Positions 63,931-64,000 of a stretch of DNA of 64,000 bases are shown in pieces. The notes under the pieces were generated by a model. The model had not been told where the DNA came from. It was given only the letters and a program-made list of their open reading frames with translations, and ran no database searches. The stretch covers positions 248,001 through 312,000 of the forward strand of contig NZ_CANLBK010000003.1 in assembly GCF_947488835.1 (NCBI RefSeq), in the 5' to 3' direction. Position numbers and translations under genes: made by a program. How positions within the stretch are numbered: the stretch's first letter is position 1; each line of letters starts with the position of its first letter. This stretch comes from an uncultured Marinobacter sp. (lineage in GTDB: Bacteria; Pseudomonadota; Gammaproteobacteria; Pseudomonadales; Oleiphilaceae).

Positions 63931-64000
63931 CTACGCCCGCATGCGCCAAACAGGCAGCACAGCCAGCGCTACAAATACAGCAACCAGCCACCAGGCCGCA
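63931..64000 (-). CDS. C-terminal end of a membrane protein (partial)
   Basis: On the minus strand an open frame enters from outside the window and ends at TAG (63933-63931). The 22 visible residues are hydrophobic, 'AAWWLVAVFVALAVLPVW', ending in Arg-Met-Arg-Ala. This looks like the last helix of a transporter, possibly of the major facilitator type. Too little is visible to say more. Confidence 0.5.
   Translation of the reverse strand, partial: AAWWLVAVFVALAVLPVWRMRA

Overview
The window is a 64 kb piece of a gammaproteobacterial chromosome, most likely from Marinobacter or a close relative. The evidence is a wax ester synthase/acyltransferase that closely resembles, from memory, the Marinobacter enzymes, ectoine-type osmolyte genes with the ectoine-specific aspartate kinase, an Hcp protein, and a soluble NAD-dependent formate dehydrogenase. 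Genes are dense, lie on both strands and mostly start with clear ribosome binding sites. I saw no rRNA, tRNA, CRISPR array, transposase or integrase.

Layout. 1-9.2 kb: end of a methionine importer (metN plus partial metI), a PLP-dependent cysteine synthase-like enzyme, an amidase, a periplasmic lytic transglycosylase, a TauE-type exporter and a large diguanylate cyclase. 9.2-12.2 kb: hcp behind a possible sigma-54 promoter, an unknown 115-residue gene, two paralogous lipoproteins and a zinc-protease-like gene; this stretch looks AT-richer than its surroundings. 12.3-18.3 kb: lipid-linked genes (wax ester synthase, AraC-type regulator, metal-dependent hydrolase, short-chain dehydrogenase). 18.5-25.7 kb: NfeD/stomatin pair, yfbR, a DUF748 protein, pdxH, a phosphopantetheinyl transferase and tag. 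25.8-29.2 kb: ectA, ectB and ask behind a good sigma-70 promoter but without ectC. 29.3-37.6 kb: a cluster of unassigned role (sodium symporter, degenerate metallophosphoesterase, radical SAM protein, membrane-flavoprotein fusion) divergent from an ECF sigma/anti-sigma pair, then a His-rich protein and a Cys-rich cytochrome c. 37.8-42.5 kb: housekeeping and small enzymes. 42.5-47.4 kb: a defence-like patch with an HNH nuclease, a 68-residue gene and a 1279-residue methyltransferase-PLD-helicase-DUF3427 fusion. 47.4-50.8 kb: HD-GYP and GGDEF proteins for cyclic-di-GMP. 50.9-58.2 kb: the fds formate dehydrogenase operon with a divergent ModE-like regulator. 58.3-64 kb: a potassium/proton antiporter, two L,D-transpeptidases around an Lpp-like lipoprotein, a dehydrogenase, and a GDT1-type manganese exporter under a yybP-ykoY riboswitch.

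The points most worth following are the ectoine operon without ectC, two intergenic hairpins sharing a nearly identical loop on unrelated but self-complementary stems, the multi-domain helicase fusion, the hcp-unknown-twin-lipoprotein cassette, and the cysteine-repeat cytochrome beside an ECF sigma factor. All calls come from reading the sequence; no database search was run.
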